DNA of 64,000 bases from JAFGHJ01 sp964525555 (GCA_964525555.1 CAZGHN010000003.1:1-64000), one strand, 5' to 3'. Shown: positions 1 through 8,811, counted from the stretch's first letter. Notes: generated by a model not told the origin, from the sequence alone. Made by a program: numbers and translations.

Positions 1-1141
1 GTTTTAATGTAAATGTGTTTGTAATATCCGAAAATTCTTCTATATCACTTGATTTTTCATTCGAGCTTATAACGATTATAACCGGATTAGTTCTTATTTT
101 AATCGAATTTTCTTTAATAATGCCATTTAATTCAGAAGAGGATGATATATCGTCCAATAAGAGAACAATGGCTTCATCGAAAGAACTATTTTCGTTTAGA
201 AGACGGTATAGTTCTCCCGGTGTAATTTCTCTTGCGTTTTTACCTTTAGATAAAGTTTTTATTTTGAACTGGTTCAGAAGAGCTGTTTTTCCTCTTCCCG
301 TTTCTCCATATATCCTGAAAATTCGAGGTTCCGGTAAAGCCTTAAGAGAAGAATCAAATTCTTTTAGTTCTTTTTCCCGTCCTGAGAAAATAGGGACGAA
401 AGAGGGTTTTTTATCCTTTAACGGAGCTCCAAGAGCGAGTTCCCGTTTGACCTCTTCTATACTCTTCAGGCGAATATTAGCATCCTTGGCGGTCATTCTC
501 TGTACTAGAAGATTTATTTCGGGAGGAATGGAAGAATTCTTTTCTTCAGGTGGAGGCAGTCCTTTCTTTAATTTGTTTTCTATTATTTCTGACAAGCTGT
601 AGTCAAAGGCTTTTTCTCCCGTTAATGTTTCGTAGAGTATTACGCCGATAGAATAAATATCGGAGGAGAAAGTAGGAGAATCCGTCAGAGCTTCAGGAGC
701 AGAATAAGAGGGAGTGATTATATCCGGGTCAAAGCCCGGGTCTATTAATTTGACGTTGTTTTTCTTATCTACGAAAATATGAGTTGGTTTTAAGTCTCCG
801 CATATTATACCCTGGTCGTGGAGTACAGAGAGAGAGTCAAGAATAGAGAAAAGAATACTTTTAAATTTTTCGAAATCCTTGTTTTTAGAGGGAGGTTTTT
901 TGAAGATATGATCGATTGTAGGCAGTTCGATTTTTTCCATCGAAAATCCGCATTTGTTACCATCTTCGAACCATTGGTAAACGGATACAAAATGGGGGTT
1001 TTTTATTTCCGATAGAAGTTCGAATTGTCCTCGAAGTATTTCTTTAAAGGAAAGGTCTCCGACTTTGTACGCTACATCCCCTTTTGTGTATATTTTAGCG
1101 AATTTGCCTTCTTTTAGAAGATCTAATTTATTAAAATCCAT
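1..1141 (-). CDS. Serine/threonine protein kinase fused to AAA ATPase, 3' end outside the window
   Basis: About 380 codons are present and the gene runs off the left edge. Residues 1-260 form a Hanks-type kinase domain: GDLKP catalytic loop near residue 115, then LIDPG, then SAPEA, followed by the usual SSDIYSIGVILYETLTGE helix. After a linker comes FSGREKEL and a Walker A loop (GETGRGKT), the start of an AAA_16/STAND ATPase, as in PknK-like kinases. The kinase is atypical: HRD reads CGD, the Asn after DLKP is His, and DFG reads DPG, so metal handling may be altered. The start ATG has a GGGGGG ribosome site seven bases upstream and a consensus promoter. Kinase-ATPase identity is well supported; substrate and activity are unknown. 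Confidence 0.85.
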   Translation of the reverse strand, partial: MDFNKLDLLKEGKFAKIYTKGDVAYKVGDLSFKEILRGQFELLSEIKNPHFVSVYQWFEDGNKCGFSMEKIELPTIDHIFKKPPSKNKDFEKFKSILFSILDSLSVLHDQGIICGDLKPTHIFVDKKNNVKLIDPGFDPDIITPSYSAPEALTDSPTFSSDIYSIGVILYETLTGEKAFDYSLSEIIENKLKKGLPPPEEKNSSIPPEINLLVQRMTAKDANIRLKSIEEVKRELALGAPLKDKKPSFVPIFSGREKELKEFDSSLKALPEPRIFRIYGETGRGKTALLNQFKIKTLSKGKNAREITPGELYRLLNENSSFDEAIVLLLDDISSSSELNGIIKENSIKIRTNPVIIVISSNEKSSDIEEFSDITNTFTLK

Positions 1142-1167
1142 TTACCCCCCAATTACTTATTATATAT

Positions 1168-1196
1168 ATTATAAGAAAAATCTGGTGTTAGGTCAA
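1168..1196 (-). promoter_or_regulatory. Sigma-70-type promoter of the kinase gene
   Basis: On the minus strand a -35 box TTGACC (1196-1191), a 17-nt spacer and a perfect -10 TATAAT (1173-1168). It leaves a leader of about 20 nt with a G-rich ribosome site before the kinase ATG, so unlike several other genes here this one has a normal leader. Confidence 0.7.
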
Positions 1197-1371
1197 GAGG
1201 TTAATATCTTACTTTGTGATTATCTGATTTATAAATTAGGGAAAAAGTTAATATGTCAGTTTAAAAAATAAATAACGAAACTATTTTATCGGTTCTTAAT
1301 CTAAAATTAATAAAGGATAAAGATTCTTTTAATATATATTCTTAATAGATATAAAAGATTGAGGTGAGTAT

Positions 1372-1575
1372 ATGATTAAAATTACACATAAAAAAGGTAG
1401 ATATTTGATAGAGTATATTGATCATTATAATCATCTGGACCATTTTGAAGATATAGGTTACAAAAATACAGGTTCTAAAGAGGAGATTATTCGTGAAAGA
1501 ATAGAAGAAGTCAAAAAAAAGCTTGAAAAATTGATAAATGATGTGAAAATGTCTTCCGGTAATAAATTTGATTAA
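1372..1575 (+). CDS. Small hypothetical protein, 67 aa
   Basis: Short charged protein with no family I recognise. A GAGGTGAG ribosome site lies a few bases upstream of the ATG. Residues 1-30 are rich in His, Tyr and Asp and are predicted beta; residues 33-58 look like one long amphipathic helix rich in Glu, Lys and Arg (REEVKKKLEKL-type). It stands alone between the divergent kinase gene and a decayed sugar isomerase gene that ends nine bases after it on the other strand. The ribosome site and codon use make it plausible as a real gene. No function is proposed. Confidence 0.5.
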   Translation: MIKITHKKGRYLIEYIDHYNHLDHFEDIGYKNTGSKEEIIRERIEEVKKKLEKLINDVKMSSGNKFD

Positions 1576-1583
1576 TTCTATAA

Positions 1584-2498
1584 TTATTGAAATTTATTTC
1601 TTATTCGCTCTAATAAAGCTTTTGTTTTCCTGATACCTTCGTATTCGTTTAAAGATTCTCCTTCATACTCAATTCCTATATATTCACGATATCCGCTAGA
1701 TACAACAATATTAAGCATTCTTTCATAGTTTACTCTTGTTTCGTTTCCGTCTTCGTCAAAATCATGTGTTTTTGCACTGACTCCTTTTGCGAAAGGCGTC
1801 ATTCTTTCCACGCTGTCGTATTTGTTAATTTCTTCTGGAAAGTTACCAAAATCAGGAAGAGTGCCAATGGATGAATTGTTCACTCCTCTGATAACTTCAC
1901 AAAGCCATACTGCGTTACTTGATAAACCTCCATGATTTTCTATTATTATATTTATATTTATTTTTTCGGAATATTCAACTAGCTTAGAAAGACTATCAAT
2001 TATTTGATTTTTATGTTCTTCAGGAGTACCATCTCCTTGGGTGTTAACTCGTATTGAATGGCATTCCAGGAATTTTGCCGCGTCTATCCATTTATGTGCT
2101 TTTCGATAGCCTTAAGTCTTTCTATTTTACATTTAGCGCCCAAATTACCCTCATTATCGCACATTAATAAGTAAATTCTTAACTCCCATGCTATCGGATC
2201 GATTCTTTAATTCTTTAAGGTATTTTATGTTTTCTGCTTTTTCCGGAAAGAATTGATTTACATATTCTACGGCTTCAATTCCGAACTGATTGCGCGCAAT
2301 AATAGGGAAGTCAAGATTGGATTCTATTTTATTACTAAATAGATTTCTATGTAAAGACCACTCTGCCAGGGAAATTTTAAAGATAGGAGATGCCTCTTCA
2401 GAATTTTCTGCTTCCGAACTTTCACTTTTAGTGATTGGATGGTTAATCATTGAAACAGATGAATCGATGAGAGAAAGAAAAGGTTTAAAACATTTCAT
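1584..2498 (-). pseudogene. Sugar phosphate isomerase/epimerase (TIM barrel), frameshifted
   Basis: Three reading frames on the minus strand together spell one xylose-isomerase-like TIM-barrel protein. The first frame (2498-2154) carries SLAEWSLHR, FGIEAVEYVNQFF and ends in SMGVKNLLINVR. A shift near 2160 continues as CDNEGNLGAKCKIERLKAIEKH. A second shift near 2095 continues as WIDAAKFLECHSIRVN, ENHGGLSSNAVWL and TLPDFGNF down to 1584. These are the characteristic motifs of the family, including metal-ligand segments, in the right order, so the gene is broken by two indels rather than being several small genes. Either it is a recent pseudogene or the assembly has two base errors. The N-terminus looks like a degenerate secretion signal. 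Its promoter is still recognisable. Confidence 0.8.
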
Positions 2499-2504
2499 AA
2501 CTAA

Positions 2505-2532
2505 ATATTGATATTATCTTTTAAAAAGTCAA
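2505..2532 (-). promoter_or_regulatory. Promoter of the broken isomerase gene, leaderless layout
   Basis: Minus strand -35 TTGACT (2532-2527), 16-nt spacer, -10 CAATAT (2510-2505), then six bases (TTAGTT) and the ATG at 2498. No ribosome site fits between, so transcription would begin at or next to the start codon. Confidence 0.5.
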
Positions 2533-2970
2533 TTGTTGTACTTTGACTACAGAGACTATCATAGTGACGCAAAGAACACCGAGAGAAATTAGTCCAAAGT
2601 CCAATGTCCGGAGTCCAAAGTCAAAACCAAAACCCAACCCCAAATCCAAAACCCCAATATTTAGACAGGATAAACACAGATCAACAGGATACATTTTTGT
2701 TTTTTAAAACCCAACCAATACCACAAAAATAGAAAAATTGAAAAATGGAGAAATTGGTAAATGAGAAACAATTCAACTATTTTTCTATTCAACCATTTAA
2801 CTTGGATTCGAAGAATACATGCTCGACTACTGACTGTTCTACTGATCCTGGATAGACTCGAAACACGAAACATTTATTCGGGCAGGAACAACAGGATTTT
2901 TTATTTTTTTACTATTTAGCTATTCAATAATTGAATTATTTGACTTGCTCCAAGGCTTATGGATTCTTAC
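2533..2970. repeat. Gene-free stretch made of short repeat phrases
   Basis: No gene is visible. The stretch is a patchwork of low-complexity phrases: repeated GTCCAAAG near 2593-2622, repeated CAAAACCCAA-type units near 2623-2658, AGGATAAACACAGATCAACAGG near 2668 (related to phrases at 9082 and 19783), and on the minus strand an 86-bp element at 2731-2816 with a second copy at 50284-50367. Similar phrases recur in most large gaps of the window. Confidence 0.6.
2731..2816 (-). repeat. Dispersed 84-86 bp intergenic repeat, copy 1
   Basis: Read on the minus strand it begins ATTCTTCGAATC, then GTTGAATAGAAAAATAGTTG, then an AATTTCTCCATTTTTCAATT-type tail. The plus strand at 50284-50367 matches with a few substitutions and a 2-bp length difference. 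A head of the same type (GATTC-TTC-GAATC, a 5-bp hairpin) recurs at 32405-32417. Confidence 0.65.
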
Positions 2971-4107
2971 TTATACATAATAATTGCAGCAACCACTACA
3001 TACAGGTAGCATGTTACCCTTAAAAATCCGTCTTCGTAAATATCTGGCTTTTTCGCCATTCCAAATTTGAAGAAAACTTTTTTGGGTTAGATCACCTACG
3101 GGAAGATCGGGACATATTTCCACTTTGCCCGGTGGTTTTATTGTAGCTGCCACCCAGGGAGCAATACATCTGCCTTCAAATCTACAAAGTAGGTCTTTTT
3201 CTTTATTGTAATATTTTTTTAAATCTTTTTCACTTATATCCGGAGTAAATCTTATTTTTATTTTAATATTTGGGTCATTTTTATATTCCTTGATTTTCTT
3301 TATTAAAGAATTTTCGATTTTAAAAATACCATTTTTAATAAGGGCTCCCTGCCAGTAGTGAGGTTTTATTTCCCAATCTTCGCAGAAATCTTTCAGGTCT
3401 TCTGAAGTAATTGATAAAAGATGTAAAAAGTTTACTTCTTCAAAAAGGTTTTCTTGCACAAATGAAATCATGAAATCTTCATCGGTTTCAGTATTTAACA
3501 GAGAGTTAAGAGTTAATCTGGGTCTTCTTTTATTTTGTTTTTTTTTCTCGTGATTTATTGCCTTAATACCTTTCAGGATTTTTGCAAAAGTTCCTGGAAC
3601 TCTTCTAACTGAATCATGTCTTTCGGGTGTTCCATCGATAGATATATTTAATTTATCGACTCCCAAACGGACAATGGTTTCTGCGAAGTTTTCTATCGTG
3701 GTTCCGTTTGTGATTATACTTAAGTAAAGTCCTTTTGATTTGATATATGTAATTAAATTTTTTATTTCCGGGTGGAGAAACGGCTCACCTCCCGTCATAT
3801 TATATCGTGGCCTTATGTAGATAAGTTCTTTTATTACCTTTTTTGCTATATCGATGGGTATGAAATTGTTGTTAGATTTAATTTGTTTAAGGAAACACAT
3901 TTTGCAGTTAAGGTTGCATACTTCAGTTAAATAAAGTTGAATTGCTATAGGGGTCGATGCTCTTCCTCCGTTAATAGGAGTAAGTTTTTTTGCAAAATAG
4001 GAGGAAGATTTTCCCCAGAATATGAATGGTAAATTCCATAAATCTGTTTTCAAGCTCTCTTTTTGAAAAAAATTAATGAGCTTTTTATTAGATAAAAACG
4101 TTAACAT
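2971..4107 (-). CDS. Radical SAM protein with SPASM-type C-terminal cysteines
   Basis: 378 aa. Residues 60-75 contain the CxxxCxxC radical SAM motif (C64, C68, C71) that binds the SAM-cleaving [4Fe-4S] cluster, followed by MTGGEPFLHPE near residue 105 and INISIDG-type strands of the partial TIM barrel. The C-terminal 90 residues carry further cysteines (CRFEGRC, EICPD, CSGCC) expected for a SPASM auxiliary-cluster domain. Such proteins modify peptides or small molecules; no precursor peptide is visible nearby. It follows a flippase and a FemAB-like transferase, and like many such proteins may act in surface-polymer or peptide modification. It has its own promoter, whose -35 box overlaps the flippase stop codon. 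Family assignment is firm; substrate unknown. Confidence 0.88.
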   Translation of the reverse strand: MLTFLSNKKLINFFQKESLKTDLWNLPFIFWGKSSSYFAKKLTPINGGRASTPIAIQLYLTEVCNLNCKMCFLKQIKSNNNFIPIDIAKKVIKELIYIRPRYNMTGGEPFLHPEIKNLITYIKSKGLYLSIITNGTTIENFAETIVRLGVDKLNISIDGTPERHDSVRRVPGTFAKILKGIKAINHEKKKQNKRRPRLTLNSLLNTETDEDFMISFVQENLFEEVNFLHLLSITSEDLKDFCEDWEIKPHYWQGALIKNGIFKIENSLIKKIKEYKNDPNIKIKIRFTPDISEKDLKKYYNKEKDLLCRFEGRCIAPWVAATIKPPGKVEICPDLPVGDLTQKSFLQIWNGEKARYLRRRIFKGNMLPVCSGCCNYYV

Positions 4108-4113
4108 GCAAGG

Positions 4114-4141
4114 ATTATAATCTTGACAGAATTTTTGTCAA
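4114..4141 (-). promoter_or_regulatory. Consensus promoter of the radical SAM gene with palindrome on the -35 box
   Basis: -35 TTGACA (4141-4136), 16-nt spacer, -10 TATAAT (4119-4114), six bases, ATG at 4107; no ribosome site. CTTGACA (4122-4128) and TGTCAAG (4136-4142) form a 7-bp inverted repeat with a 7-nt centre overlapping the -35 box, a possible operator. Confidence 0.7.
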
Positions 4142-5562
4142 GTTTTAATGCTTTTAAATATTTTATTATACAAATTCTTTATTCTAGTTCTTTCTTTATA
4201 TATTAATATTATTGATAGAATTGTAAATGCGAGTATCCTTTGATATATGGTGTTGCCCGCGTGGATTGTCAAATATAATAGAATGAGACTAAAAGTTAGT
4301 TCTGAAATAAGTATTTTTAATTTATAATTCACAGGAAAAATTTTATTTCCAATTATATAAGAAAATAGGGCAAAAAGAAAGTATGAAAATAGTGTGGCTG
4401 TTGCTGCTGCTATTATACCAAAACGTGGAATTAAATAAAGATTGAGAACGATGTTTATTATAAGGGGAGTTAAGGCGATTGGTATTAATAAGTTTGTTCT
4501 TGATTTTATGTAGAATCCGGCTGTAAAAATTTCTTCAAGGCCGAAAAAAATGTAAGAAAAAGCAATAATTGGAACTATTGATTGTGCTTCCCAGTATTGT
4601 TTTGCTACGAAAATTTTAAAAATTTCCGGAGTGAAAAATGATAAAATCCCCCACAGGATCAAAGATAATCGTAAAAAAGTTATTGCAGTGTTTGCAAAAA
4701 TTTCTTTTTTGTCAGGATTTTTGAAAAAAAATGGTGTCCAGGAAGCCCTGAATCCGTGGACTAGTATACCCATCACTGTGCCAAACTGATATCCGAGAGT
4801 ATATATACCTGTTTTTCCCAATCCTAATATCCATTTTATAATCCATCTATCTATTAGATCTAATCCCAGCCAAATAAAAATGCTTATTGGCAATATAGGT
4901 AATCCGTATCTCAAAAGGTTTTTAATTGGTTTTAAATCGAATTTTGATGTGAATATCTTGTGTATCTCAGGATAAAGTACGAATAAAAATATAGAGCTAC
5001 TTCCTAGATTACCCAGGAGTACGCCACCTATACCAAACTTGAAGTGAAGAACGAAAAGAATATTAAGACTAATATTTGTGATAAATCTAAAAGTGTTTAT
5101 TGCGACAAATTTCTTCGAGCGATTTTGTATCCTTAAAATCAAAAGTATAGGTTCTGATAAACTCTCTATCCAAATAGTTAAACCCGCAAGAGAAATAAGA
5201 TAACCCTCTCCCGGTGAAATAAGAAATGATGTAATCCATTTTGAACATGATGTCAATAAAATTAGGAACAATGAAATGTAAGTTAATCTAAAGAAAAAGA
5301 ATCTACTGAAAACTTCTCTTTCATTGGCGGCGGTTTCTGATAATTGTTTCATTAAAGCATCGTTTAATCCGAGTGAAAAGAAAATAGTCAATGCGCTGGA
5401 TAGTAAATAGATCATCGCTAACTTTCCGTATTCTATATGGCTGAAAGTTTGTGTATAGATAGGTATTAAAAAAAATCCGATAGCTTTCCTAAGAAGAAAC
5501 CCAAATCCGTAAACGGCGGATTCACTAAATAGAATTTTTGTACTTTGAGAGTTTCTTTTCAA
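4138..5562 (-). CDS. Polysaccharide flippase, Wzx/MATE-like (MOP superfamily)
   Basis: 474 aa, almost entirely hydrophobic with about 12-14 predicted membrane helices. It opens with the family's typical VYGFGFLLRKAIGFFLIPIYTQTFS segment, where the first helix leads into a short amphipathic turn, and ends in a basic tail. Wzx proteins flip undecaprenyl-linked oligosaccharides across the inner membrane for O-antigen, capsule or exopolysaccharide. Upstream on the same strand lies a FemAB-like transferase gene (44-bp gap), so both may share a transcript. The start codon appears to be TTG at 5562; no clear ribosome site is visible and the next Met is well inside the first helices, so the exact start is uncertain. 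Confidence 0.85.
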   Translation of the reverse strand: MKRNSQSTKILFSESAVYGFGFLLRKAIGFFLIPIYTQTFSHIEYGKLAMIYLLSSALTIFFSLGLNDALMKQLSETAANEREVFSRFFFFRLTYISLFLILLTSCSKWITSFLISPGEGYLISLAGLTIWIESLSEPILLILRIQNRSKKFVAINTFRFITNISLNILFVLHFKFGIGGVLLGNLGSSSIFLFVLYPEIHKIFTSKFDLKPIKNLLRYGLPILPISIFIWLGLDLIDRWIIKWILGLGKTGIYTLGYQFGTVMGILVHGFRASWTPFFFKNPDKKEIFANTAITFLRLSLILWGILSFFTPEIFKIFVAKQYWEAQSIVPIIAFSYIFFGLEEIFTAGFYIKSRTNLLIPIALTPLIINIVLNLYLIPRFGIIAAATATLFSYFLFALFSYIIGNKIFPVNYKLKILISELTFSLILLYLTIHAGNTIYQRILAFTILSIILIYKERTRIKNLYNKIFKSIKT

Positions 5563-5606
5563 TTTATAGTACTAGCGAAATCTTAGAAGATTCCAAATTT
5601 AATCTC

Positions 5607-6575
5607 CTAAATTTTTTTGTAAAGTTGATTTCGGAAAAAACACTCGGCTCCCATGCTTGATTTGAATGAGATTAATCCTCTATTAACTTCCATAGGATTA
5701 TTTTCAGATTCTTCTTGATTTACGCCGAGATCGAGATATTTAAGTCCGTTTTTATGTCCCCATTTTATAATTTCATAGAGTAGATAGTTGATTGGTCTGT
5801 ATTCTTGGTAATCGTAGTCAAGGGCGATATAAAAAGCAAGAAGAGCTTTTTCGTTACAAATAAATATTAGGGAACCGCCCAATAGAACATTTTTCCGGTA
5901 AGCCAAAAATAATTTGAAATTATTTGGTAAAAGTTTGTTAAGTTTTTTTAATTCGGAAAGAGTGTGAGTAACCGGAACATCAAATTTTTCTTTATTTTTT
6001 ATTAAGATTGGATAGAAGTTATCATAGTCATTGCTTAATTTTATTTCTACATCTGAATTTATTGCTTTTTTTATTGCACTTCTTGCATTTTGATGGCACA
6101 TCTTTATTGGGTCTTGGTCAAATTGTGAAAGGTCTATTACTGAGGTATACATGTTTGCGGAATAGGAAAAACCATTGTATAAAAGTACATATTCCATATT
6201 TTTATTAATTTCTTTTGAATATATCATAGGCGGAATAGTAAAATATAATTCTTTTATTTCTTTATTTACACAGTATTCAAGGAATTTATTTATTATTATA
6301 TCTGTTTTTCTGAAACTTCTATCATCCATGACTATTCCACCGAAACTTGCTCCTGAAGGTGATTTATAAATTCCACTGTTTAGCATACCAGGCAGAAGAG
6401 CTACGATATTTCCTTCTTTTTGGAATGTTAGATGATGAAAGTTAAATCTATCTTTAGTATGATAGCTTAAGAACTGGATTTTATGAAATAAAGTTCCATT
6501 ATTAGCTATCTCGACAAAATTGTCCCATTTCTCTTTGAATTCAGGTCTGTATTCTTCAATTATTATGTCTTTCAT
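5607..6575 (-). CDS. FemAB/BioF2-like GNAT acyltransferase
   Basis: 322 aa. The sequence matches the double-GNAT FemAB fold: an N-terminal half with WDNFVEIANNGTLFHKIQFLSYH, a central PSGASFGGIV segment, and a C-terminal half with LLGGSLIFICNEKALLAFYIALD followed by YLDLGVNQEESENNPMEVNRGLISFKSSMGA, where family members bind acyl or aminoacyl donors. Relatives add amino acids to peptidoglycan or acyl groups to sugars and lipids. With the flippase and radical SAM genes next door, a role in decorating surface polymers is a reasonable inference. A TATAAC six bases before the ATG could be a -10 box but has no good -35, so the promoter is uncertain. Confidence 0.75.
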   Translation of the reverse strand: MKDIIIEEYRPEFKEKWDNFVEIANNGTLFHKIQFLSYHTKDRFNFHHLTFQKEGNIVALLPGMLNSGIYKSPSGASFGGIVMDDRSFRKTDIIINKFLEYCVNKEIKELYFTIPPMIYSKEINKNMEYVLLYNGFSYSANMYTSVIDLSQFDQDPIKMCHQNARSAIKKAINSDVEIKLSNDYDNFYPILIKNKEKFDVPVTHTLSELKKLNKLLPNNFKLFLAYRKNVLLGGSLIFICNEKALLAFYIALDYDYQEYRPINYLLYEIIKWGHKNGLKYLDLGVNQEESENNPMEVNRGLISFKSSMGAECFFRNQLYKKI

Positions 6576-6587
6576 AATTCTGTTATA

Positions 6588-6665
6588 GTTAGTGTGTTAG
6601 TGCGTGAGTGTGTTGGTGGGTTCAAAAAAAAACGGACTAACATACCAACTGACTAACTGACCAAC
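6588..6665. repeat. Low-complexity GTTAGTG / ACTAAC repeat phrases
   Basis: GTTAGTGTGTTAGTGCGTGAG at 6588 and, after an A-run, ACTAACATACCAACTGACTAACTG near 6634-6657 are loosely complementary, so the spacer between the panB and FemAB-like genes can fold into an imperfect hairpin. It may be a dispersed repeat or a weak terminator after panB. Confidence 0.45.
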
Positions 6666-6678
6666 ATTTTGAGTTTTA

Positions 6679-7485
6679 TTAACCATATATGTACTTATCC
6701 TCAGGAAATTTACCTTTCTTGACTTCTTCTTTATACTGAGTGAAAGCTTGGCTTATTATTTTTTCCAAATTTACATATTGTTTCGAAAACTTCGTTTTAA
6801 AATCGAATGATAAACCAAGAATGTCGTTTACGACAAGTATTTGCCCATCGAGATTTTTACCTGCTCCTATTCCGTAGATCGGTATAGATAAGGTTTTTAG
6901 AACTTTCTGCGCCAGTTCTGTTGTTACCGATTCTAGAATAATAGCGAACACTCCGATTTTTTCAAGAATTTTTGCTGAATCAACGCTTTCTTTTATTTCT
7001 TTCTTTTTTTTACCTATTACTTTATATCCGGTTTGAAGATAATACTGTGGATTTAAACCTAGATGCCCCATTACGGGTATACCGGCATCTATCATTGCTT
7101 TTATATTTTCTTTTTGTTTTATGCCTTCTACTTTTACCCCACATGCTCCTAATTGCAGGAATTTTCCAGCGTTTGAGATAGCTTCATTTGGTGTGGTTTG
7201 TGAAGATAGGAAAGGCATATCGACGATAATCGGAGTATTCTTAGCGCCCTTAAGAACGCTCTTTGCAAATGTGAGCATGTCATCCATTGTTACGGGAATT
7301 GTGGTGGAAAATCCCATTTCACAGGTGCCTGCGGAATCTCCCACTAGAATCCAATCTATACCAGATCCTTCAGCGATTCTTGCTATTGAATAATTATATG
7401 CAGTAATTCCTACTGAAATTTCTTTGTTCTCTTTTTTTTTCAGGAGGGTTTTTATTGTTTTAAGTTTATCCCCCAATTCTTCCAA
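6679..7485 (-). CDS. panB: 3-methyl-2-oxobutanoate hydroxymethyltransferase
   Basis: 268 aa, the normal PanB length. It transfers a hydroxymethyl group from 5,10-methylene-THF to 2-oxoisovalerate to make ketopantoate for pantothenate and CoA. Visible motifs in order: ITAYNYSIARIAEGSGIDWILVGDS with a metal-binding Asp, VDMPF with the second Asp, GVKVEG, PVMGHLGLNPQYYLQTGYKVIGK, and ESVTTELAQKV with the catalytic Glu region, then YGIGAG. No panC or panD is visible here. The start is probably TTG at 7485, inside the end of the LysM gene with a 20-bp overlap, so it is translated from the same transcript; no strong ribosome site separates possible starts, so the first residues are uncertain. Confidence 0.93.
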   Translation of the reverse strand: MEELGDKLKTIKTLLKKKENKEISVGITAYNYSIARIAEGSGIDWILVGDSAGTCEMGFSTTIPVTMDDMLTFAKSVLKGAKNTPIIVDMPFLSSQTTPNEAISNAGKFLQLGACGVKVEGIKQKENIKAMIDAGIPVMGHLGLNPQYYLQTGYKVIGKKKKEIKESVDSAKILEKIGVFAIILESVTTELAQKVLKTLSIPIYGIGAGKNLDGQILVVNDILGLSFDFKTKFSKQYVNLEKIISQAFTQYKEEVKKGKFPEDKYIYG

Positions 7486-8515
7486 CCAATTTTATTTTAT
7501 TGCCAAGGGATATTTCAGTCTTTCCCATAATAGAAGTTATATATCCTGAGGCTGTTTCTTCTCGTACATCTACAATCTGAATTTGCCCGAGAGGTACTAG
7601 TAAATCTGACTTTTCTTTATAAATAAGAAATACATCACCCAGTTTAACCGAAGAATTCATACCGGGTTCTATAAAAACTACTGAAAAAGGCTTTACGATG
7701 TCTTCTTTATTCTTAAATGCAATTATTCTTCCTTCGAGATCCTGAAGGGTTGGAGTAACTTGACCTACAATAACTTCCGGAGCAGTATATTTCATAATGT
7801 GGTCACCTTTTTTTAGGGGTTCGTATGCTTCGATTATTTTAGCTGTAGAATATCTCTGTCCGGCTTCCATGATTTTCAGAGCTCCTTTTATTCTTACTAT
7901 TCTTCCGTATCTTCCGACCCCTCTGTCCCATTTGAATATCATGTAAATGTCCCCTTTATTAATGCCGTCTGAAGTTCCTTTGTTAATTTCAACTTCGTCT
8001 CCAAGTGTTGTAGGAGAACCCTTAAAAGATGGCGGGTTCTTTATTAAGTTACTAATTCTACCAATACTAATATTTGAGTTTTTGGTTATAAATCCCGCGA
8101 GAATAGCCGCTTTCTTGGTGAACGCATAATCTTTAGCTTTAACTACAGAAAACAATATTGCTTCTTCATCTCCGACTTCCATTGGTCCTCTTGTTGTTTC
8201 TGTTTCTTCTTGTAGTTCTGTCCTCAAGCCTTTTTCTTCTTTTATTACCAAACCTTCATCTACCGGTAAAGTTGTAGTTTGTTCCTCTGGAACATTAGGT
8301 ATTACGAATACTTCTCCGGGATAAATCCAGTGTGGATCTGCTATGGAATCTTTATTTGCCTCATAAATTACTGGCCATAAAAATGGATCATTGTAATAAT
8401 CGCCAGCAATAAACCATAGACACTCTCCTTTAACAACCGTATGCTTTTTGAATTGTGCAACCAACATAATATTGGTGGTTAAGATGATAGAGATAATAAA
8501 AATAAATTTTTTCAT
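7466..8515 (-). CDS. Secreted LysM-domain protein
   Basis: 349 aa. A signal peptide (residues 1-20, ending around MLVAQF) is followed at about 23-75 by one LysM domain: HTVVKGECLWFIAGDYYNDPFLWPVIYEAN, then ADPHWIYPGEVFVIP. LysM binds glycan strands of peptidoglycan, so the protein is periplasmic or wall-attached. A Thr/Glu-rich linker leads to about 230 residues of mixed beta structure with repeated GDxxMIFK / GDVFLIYK segments, which recur in LysM proteins of this general type but have no known activity. It overlaps the DUF1844 gene by 4 bp (ATGA) and has an AAAGGAG ribosome site. Envelope maintenance is inferred. Confidence 0.85.
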   Translation of the reverse strand: MKKFIFIISIILTTNIMLVAQFKKHTVVKGECLWFIAGDYYNDPFLWPVIYEANKDSIADPHWIYPGEVFVIPNVPEEQTTTLPVDEGLVIKEEKGLRTELQEETETTRGPMEVGDEEAILFSVVKAKDYAFTKKAAILAGFITKNSNISIGRISNLIKNPPSFKGSPTTLGDEVEINKGTSDGINKGDIYMIFKWDRGVGRYGRIVRIKGALKIMEAGQRYSTAKIIEAYEPLKKGDHIMKYTAPEVIVGQVTPTLQDLEGRIIAFKNKEDIVKPFSVVFIEPGMNSSVKLGDVFLIYKEKSDLLVPLGQIQIVDVREETASGYITSIMGKTEISLGNKIKLVGRIGG

Positions 8516-8811
8516 TTTGACTCCTTTTCTTTTACAAATTTTAATTCAAGGTCATGAATAATATTGTTTAAATAGCCTTCCTCTTGCTTCTCTAGATTAC
8601 CTTTTGTTTTATCTCTAAGTATTCTGAGGGAATCTATTAGATACTCTGCCATCTCGAGATCCTTGTATTTTTTTCCGGTGGTTGGATCTTCTACTAGTCC
8701 GAGAGATATATACGAACCTGTTGCAATTCTAAGGACTATGGAAATAAAAGTTGCTTTTTCTAAATTTTCTGAAATTTGCTCTTGGTTTTTGGTATCCTCT
8801 TCGCTACACAT
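8512..8811 (-). CDS. DUF1844 family protein
   Basis: 99 aa, all-helical, cytosolic. The family core is clear: an N-terminal acidic tail, then ATGSYISLGLVEDPTTGKKYKDLEMAEYLIDSLRILRDKTKGNL, the Asp/Leu-rich helix and conserved TKGNL turn seen in DUF1844. The family's role is unknown; it occurs in many diderm phyla, often near envelope or translation genes. Its ATG overlaps the stop of a 37-aa upstream frame (TAATG) and its own stop overlaps the LysM start (ATGA), so the four genes from 8924 to panB look translationally coupled. Confidence 0.82.
   Translation of the reverse strand: MCSEEDTKNQEQISENLEKATFISIVLRIATGSYISLGLVEDPTTGKKYKDLEMAEYLIDSLRILRDKTKGNLEKQEEGYLNNIIHDLELKFVKEKESK

Noticed and set aside
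6582..6609. Leaderless promoter for the FemAB-like gene (TATAAC six bases before ATG)
   Set aside because: The -10 position fits the pattern but the -35 position reads ACTCAC within a repeat phrase, so it was not counted.
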